This document shows positions 58,746 through 64,000 of a stretch of DNA of 64,000 bases, piece after piece (position 1 is the stretch's first letter; each line of letters opens with the position of its first letter). The position numbers were made by a program, and so were the translations under genes. The notes under the pieces were generated by a model. It saw only the letters and a program-made list of their open reading frames with translations. It searched no databases and was not told the DNA's origin. Source of the DNA: Blastomussa wellsi (lineage: Eukaryota > Cnidaria > Anthozoa > Scleractinia > Plerogyridae). The stretch spans positions 11,560,646-11,624,645 of the forward strand of contig OX393562.1 of the NCBI GenBank assembly GCA_947652115.1. Reading direction: 5' to 3'.

Positions 58746-61145
58746 ATGCAGAGAAAAAATTCGGATTTAGACTTCAGTCTATTTGATGGGAAAAATGGAG
58801 ACAAAAAATCTGGATTTGGGCTTAAAGATAGGCTAAATAGAAGCAAAAGCACAATTCAGGAGAAAGAAAGAGAGCAAGTTCTTGTCGTCTTTACCAGAAG
58901 CGAAACATCATTCACTTGATTCCTACGGTCGAGGAAAATTAGCTAGGCTGAGGTACTGCAGGAATTTACACCAAAGATTGACTGGAAAATGTAATTTTCT
59001 TAAATATTACGATTTTCCATTGGTTCTTAACTCATTGTCGCTAATTTTCAGACACATTGTCTCTATATCTGCAACAACACAATGGTCCAGCTGGCACAGT
59101 TAATCTTATAACATTTTCAGCGCGATGTGTGTTATTTTTTGTATTCTTGAAAACGTTATTAAATTTGGTAGTTATCAGGATGTTATTTGACCTTGTGTAT
59201 TGATAATAATGATAATAAAATGGCTTTTATCTGGAATATTATTTCTTTTCAGCCTTTACGCAGGTTTAAATCAACCATATTCCCTCAAAAAGTCATTTTA
59301 TTCCCTTATTAATGGGATTTGTACTTGTTTGTAAGAAGAGGTGCAGATTCTAAATGAGCAGCCTTTATCATCCATGGCAACCAAGCATCAGGTGATATTG
59401 ATGAATTTTTTAAATTACAGTTACATATCAGTGAAGGAACCAGAAAATCTGTACAGTGTTATCAAAGAACACACTTCACTGTACAGTGGTCCTGATCTGA
59501 TATATGTGGTGAGAAACATTGAAAAACAATTCAAAGAATAGTAATCTTCTCTACATCTTAATTTTGTGGACTTTGAGAAGCCTTTGATAGTATCCATTGT
59601 GGCACTTTGTGGAGTTCTAAGCACCTTATGGTATCCCAAGCAAAATCAATCAAATAACGCAAGCCTTGTGTACGAATCCCACATGGGCATCCTACATGTG
59701 GGAGATCTAACACCCATTGAAAACTATTTGGATTTGGAGGTCTGCGAGGTCATTGAAAGAACTGAAAAAGAAACTCCACCAGCACTGCGTGAACTGAACA
59801 TTGAACACGAAAGCTGTATGTTTACACAAACTTGAATACAAAGTCAGCTTCTGGTCCGTCTGGAATTGTTTGATCCCAACAAAGTCTGACCAATTAGGGC
59901 ATAAACCTTCAGATTTTATAAGCATTGTCGCTTGCATTGCTGGGGATTTCGGATTACAACTTGTAGCATAATGCATGAGATGCCAGAAGGGAACAAATTC
60001 CAAACGGCATGAATGTGACCCGTATATTGTTTTCTGAAAAGCACCTGAACTGCCTGGCAGACTCTAAAAACATTAAAATTGGTTTATTCACTGCACTTGT
60101 TATGAATTTAATTAGATTACTATGAAGTTTCCGATTTTTATTTTATTTCTGTTTTACACTATGCTGGTGATCTCTTTTGTTTGTGGAGCACAGGACAATA
60201 TCTGCAACAGAAAACAGCATGGCTGAGCACTGTGGCTAAAAATGTTGGACTGATGATCAATGCAAGTAAGAACAGAGTTATGATGTGAAAGAAGGAATAA
60301 ACAAGGCAAGGCATGAATTTGCCTCACTCAGGCTTACCTGGAACACTATTAAAATCTCTCAGAAAACCAGGGTAAGGATTTTAAATTCAATGCCAAGGCT
60401 GTGTTGTCATACGTTTCAGAATGTTGAAAAACAACATGGAGAAACACTAATCCTTTATATGAGAAGCACTTATTGGATAGTTAACCCTGGGCTTGTCACC
60501 TTGTGGTGGTGGTGTGGAGCCTGTACGTGCAATGACCTGGAGTGCTATGCCGGTTGGGACCAAGTCCCTGGTGGGTTCAACCATACTGGTTTGGTTGATG
60601 GATAGAGACCAGACAAAGGATAGCCAGTGGTCCTCAGGGGTGGGGGTTGGACATTCGGCTAATCACTTGACCCCATTAAAATATTATTGAAGAAACCGTA
60701 AAGAAAATGGGCCTTCTTCACCACTTTGGCTCAAGGAGCCAGGCAACAAGCAAATCGTTAGATAATAATAAAAAAATGTACAGAAAATTAGGTTCCCATT
60801 TTTCGAGTGTCCCAACGGTGTAACAAACAGTATAATAAAGATCATGCCAATACATTATACTAATTATTATCAATATATGCGGCCAAATTGAAATCCGGCC
60901 TTGTGAAAACATGTCCTAAGCGGGCTGCAAATGACTCCAGGTGGGCCACTTTTGCATTTTGTCCCTCGATCTGATTGGTTCACACTCCATTATCCAGTGA
61001 ATTTCAACCAATGAGATTACGTTTAGACCTTTTCCTGCTGGAAAACCATAGAGGTGTGTACAACCGGACAGCAAGCTTTGAAGTTCAGTTTCACCCTAAA
61101 CTAATAGTTTTCACAGAGAATGATATGTCTATTTGATGGGAATAA
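58746..61145. repeat. Tandem array unit 10 (short form, 2400 bp)
   Basis: Short form. LINE relic at about 59564-60437. Followed unexpectedly by another short unit. Confidence 0.95.
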
Positions 61146-63545
61146 ATGCAGAGAAAAAATTCGGATTTAGACTTCAGTCTATTTGATGGGAAAAATGGAG
61201 ACAAAAAATCTGGATTTGGGCTTAAAGATAGGCTAAATAGAAGCAAAGGCACAATTCAGGAGAAAGAAAGAGAGCAAGTTCTTGTCGTCTTTACCAGAAG
61301 CGAAACATCATTCACTTGATTCCTACGGTCGAGGAAAATTAGCTAGGCTGAGGTACTGCAGGAATTTACACCAAAGATTGACTGGAAAATGTAATTTTCT
61401 TAAATATTACGATTTTCCATTGGTTCTTAACTCATTGTCGCTAATTTTCAGACACATTGTCTCTATATCTGCAACAACACAATGGTCCAGCTGGCACAGT
61501 TAATCTTATAACATTTTCAGCGCGATGTGTGTTATTTTTTGTATTCTTGAAAACGTTATTAAATTTGGTAGTTATCAGGATGTTATTTGACCTTGTGTAT
61601 TGATAATAATGATAATAAAATGGCTTTTATCTGGAATATTATTTCTTTTCAGCCTTTACGCAGGTTTAAATCAACCATATTCCCTCAAAAAGTCATTTTA
61701 TTCCCTTATTAATGGGATTTGTACTTGTTTGTAAGAAGAGGTGCAGATTCTAAATGAGCAGCCTTTATCATCCATGGCAACCAAGCATCAGGTGATATTG
61801 ATGAATTTTTTAAATTACAGTTACATATCAGTGAAGGAACCAGAAAATCTGTACAGTGTTATCAAAGAACACACTTCACTGTACAGTGGTCCTGATCTGA
61901 TATATGTGGTGAGAAACATTGAAAAACAATTCAAAGAATAGTAATCTTCTCTACATCTTAATTTTGTGGACTTTGAGAAGCCTTTGATAGTATCCATTGT
62001 GGCACTTTGTGGAGTTCTAAGCACCTTATGGTATCCCAAGCAAAATCAATCAAATAACGCAAGCCTTGTGTACGAATCCCACATGGGCATCCTACATGTG
62101 GGAGATCTAACACCCATTGAAAACTATTTGGATTTGGAGGTCTGCGAGGTCATTGAAAGAACTGAAAAAGAAACTCCACCAGCACTGCGTGAACTGAACA
62201 TTGAACACGAAAGCTGTATGTTTACACAAACTTGAATACAAAGTCAGCTTCTGGTCCGTCTGGAATTGTTTGATCCCAACAAAGTCTGACCAATTAGGGC
62301 ATAAACCTTCAGATTTTATAAGCATTGTCGCTTGCATTGCTGGGGATTTCGGATTACAACTTGTAGCATAATGCATGAGATGCCAGAAGGGAACAAATTC
62401 CAAACGGCATGAATGTGACCCGTATATTGTTTTCTGAAAAGCACCTGAACTGCCTGGCAGACTCTAAAAACATTAAAATTGGTTTATTCACTGCACTTGT
62501 TATGAATTTAATTAGATTACTATGAAGTTTCCGATTTTTATTTTATTTCTGTTTTACACTATGCTGGTGATCTCTTTTGTTTGTGGAGCACAGGACAATA
62601 TCTGCAACAGAAAACAGCATGGCTGAGCACTGTGGCTAAAAATGTTGGACTGATGATCAATGCAAGTAAGAACAGAGTTATGATGTGAAAGAAGGAATAA
62701 ACAAGGCAAGGCATGAATTTGCCTCACTCAGGCTTACCTGGAACACTATTAAAATCTCTCAGAAAACCAGGGTAAGGATTTTAAATTCAATGCCAAGGCT
62801 GTGTTGTCATACGTTTCAGAATGTTGAAAAACAACATGGAGAAACACTAATCCTTTATATGAGAAGCACTTATTGGATAGTTAACCCTGGGCTTGTCACC
62901 TTGTGGTGGTGGTGTGGAGCCTGTACGTGCAATGACCTGGAGTGCTATGCCGGTTGGGACCAAGTCCCTGGTGGGTTCAACCATACTGGTTTGGTTGATG
63001 GATAGAGACCAGACAAAGGATAGCCAGTGGTCCTCAGGGGTGGGGGTTGGACATTCGGCTAATCACTTGACCCCATTAAAATATTATTGAAGAAACCGTA
63101 AAGAAAATGGGCCTTCTTCACCACTTTGGCTCAAGGAGCCAGGCAACAAGCAAATCGTTAGATAATAATAAAAAAATGTACAGAAAATTAGGTTCCCATT
63201 TTTCGAGTGTCCCAACGGTGTAACAAACAGTATAATAAAGATCATGCCAATACATTATACTAATTATTATCAATATATGCGGCCAAATTGAAATCCGGCC
63301 TTGTGAAAACATGTCCTAAGCGGGCTGCAAATGACTCCAGGTGGGCCGCTTTTGCATTTTGTTCCTCGATCTGATTGGTTCACACTCCATTATCCAGTGA
63401 ATTTCAACCAATGAGATTACGTTTAGACCTTTTCCTGCTGGAAAACCATAGAGGTGTGTACAACCGGACAGCAAGCTTTGAAGTTCAGTTTCACCCTAAA
63501 CTAATAGTTTTCACAGAGAATGATATGTCTATTTGATGGGAATAA
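61146..63545. repeat. Tandem array unit 11 (short form, 2400 bp)
   Basis: Breaks the long-short alternation. It begins with the AGCAAAGGCACA marker of long unit 9 but ends as a short unit. LINE relic at about 61964-62837. Confidence 0.95.
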
Positions 63546-64000
63546 ATGCAGAGAAAAAATTCGGATTTAGACTTCAGTCTATTTGATGGGAAAAGTGGAG
63601 ACAAAAAATCTGGATTTGGGCTTAAAGATAGGCTAAATAGAAGCAAAAGCACAATTCAGGAGAAAGAAAGAGAGCAAGTTCTTGTCGTCTTTACCAGAAG
63701 CGAAACATCATTCACTTGATTCCTACGGTCGAGGAAAATTAGCTAGGCTGAGGTACTGCAGGAATTTACACCAAAGATTGACTAGAAAATGTAATTTTCT
63801 TAAATATTACGATTTTCCATTGGTTCTTAACTCATTGTCGCTAATTTTCAGACACATTGTCTCTATATCTGCAACAACACAATGGTCCAGCTGGCACAGT
63901 TAATCTTATAACATTTTCAGCGCGATGTGTGTTATTTTTTGTATTCTTGAAAACGTTATTAAATTTGGTAGTTATCAGGATGTTATTTGACCTTGTGTAT
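63546..64000. repeat. Tandem array unit 12 (partial, cut by window end)
   Basis: Only the first 455 bp are present. AAAAGTGGAGAC and GACTAGAAAATG markers match long units 5 and 7, so this is probably a long unit. Confidence 0.9.

Larger units (their letters stand above)
43938..61145. repeat. Higher-order repeat: three 5736-bp long-plus-short dimers
   Basis: Unit starts at 43938, 49674, 55410 and 61146 are exactly 5736 bp apart, each dimer being a 3336-bp long unit followed by a 2400-bp short unit. Marker variants recur at the dimer period (for example GACTAGAAAATG and AAAAGTGGAGAC in units 5 and 7). Confidence 0.95.

Noticed and set aside
43938..64000. CRISPR-like array or rRNA/tRNA repeat
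   Set aside because: Units are kilobase-sized without short spacers, and no rRNA or cloverleaf-like sequence was noticed.

Overview
The window is eukaryotic, most likely from an invertebrate animal. The make-up (Polinton/Maverick elements with large cysteine-rich DNA polymerases, and decayed LINE sequence in a kilobase-scale tandem array) fits a cnidarian such as a coral or anemone. That taxon is an inference from recognised family style and is not proven by the sequence.

Layout. A tandem array of a ~3.34 kb unit fills 1-6710, 22223-24898 and 40523-64000. Two complete Polinton/Maverick elements interrupt it: element A at 6711-22222 (15,512 bp, in unit 2) and element B at 24899-40522 (15,624 bp, in unit 3). 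Intact units supply the empty sites, so both insertions and their 5-6 bp target duplications can be read directly. A 179-bp hAT-like non-autonomous element sits at the same place in units 2 and 3 only. From 43938 onward long (3336 bp) and short (2400 bp) units alternate as a 5736-bp higher-order repeat; short units lack one 936-bp block. No unit has an intact gene, but each carries a frameshifted LINE reverse-transcriptase relic.

Polinton gene set. Both elements encode a protein-primed family B DNA polymerase, a retroviral-type integrase, an A32/FtsK-like packaging ATPase beside a probable double-jelly-roll capsid protein, a coiled-coil membrane protein, a large C-terminally anchored protein, a beta-rich candidate vertex protein, several small membrane proteins, and a protein carrying a PSAP motif next to long hydrophobic segments. 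The reading frames are nearly all open, so both copies look young and virus-like (replication, integration and particle formation). No stand-alone adenain-type protease was found.

Most notable observations. (1) Each terminal inverted repeat ends in a long palindrome (146 bp in A, 182 bp in B) whose arms are unrelated between elements but whose 11-nt loop is the same. (2) All three classes of ESCRT-recruiting late-domain motif (PSAP, PPxY, LYPxL) occur, distributed differently in A and B. (3) Most genes have a TATA/ATA-rich motif within about 12 nt of the start codon. (4) A and B are mosaics of near-identical and strongly diverged blocks, with genes gained, lost or moved between short direct repeats or behind a shared divergent promoter.
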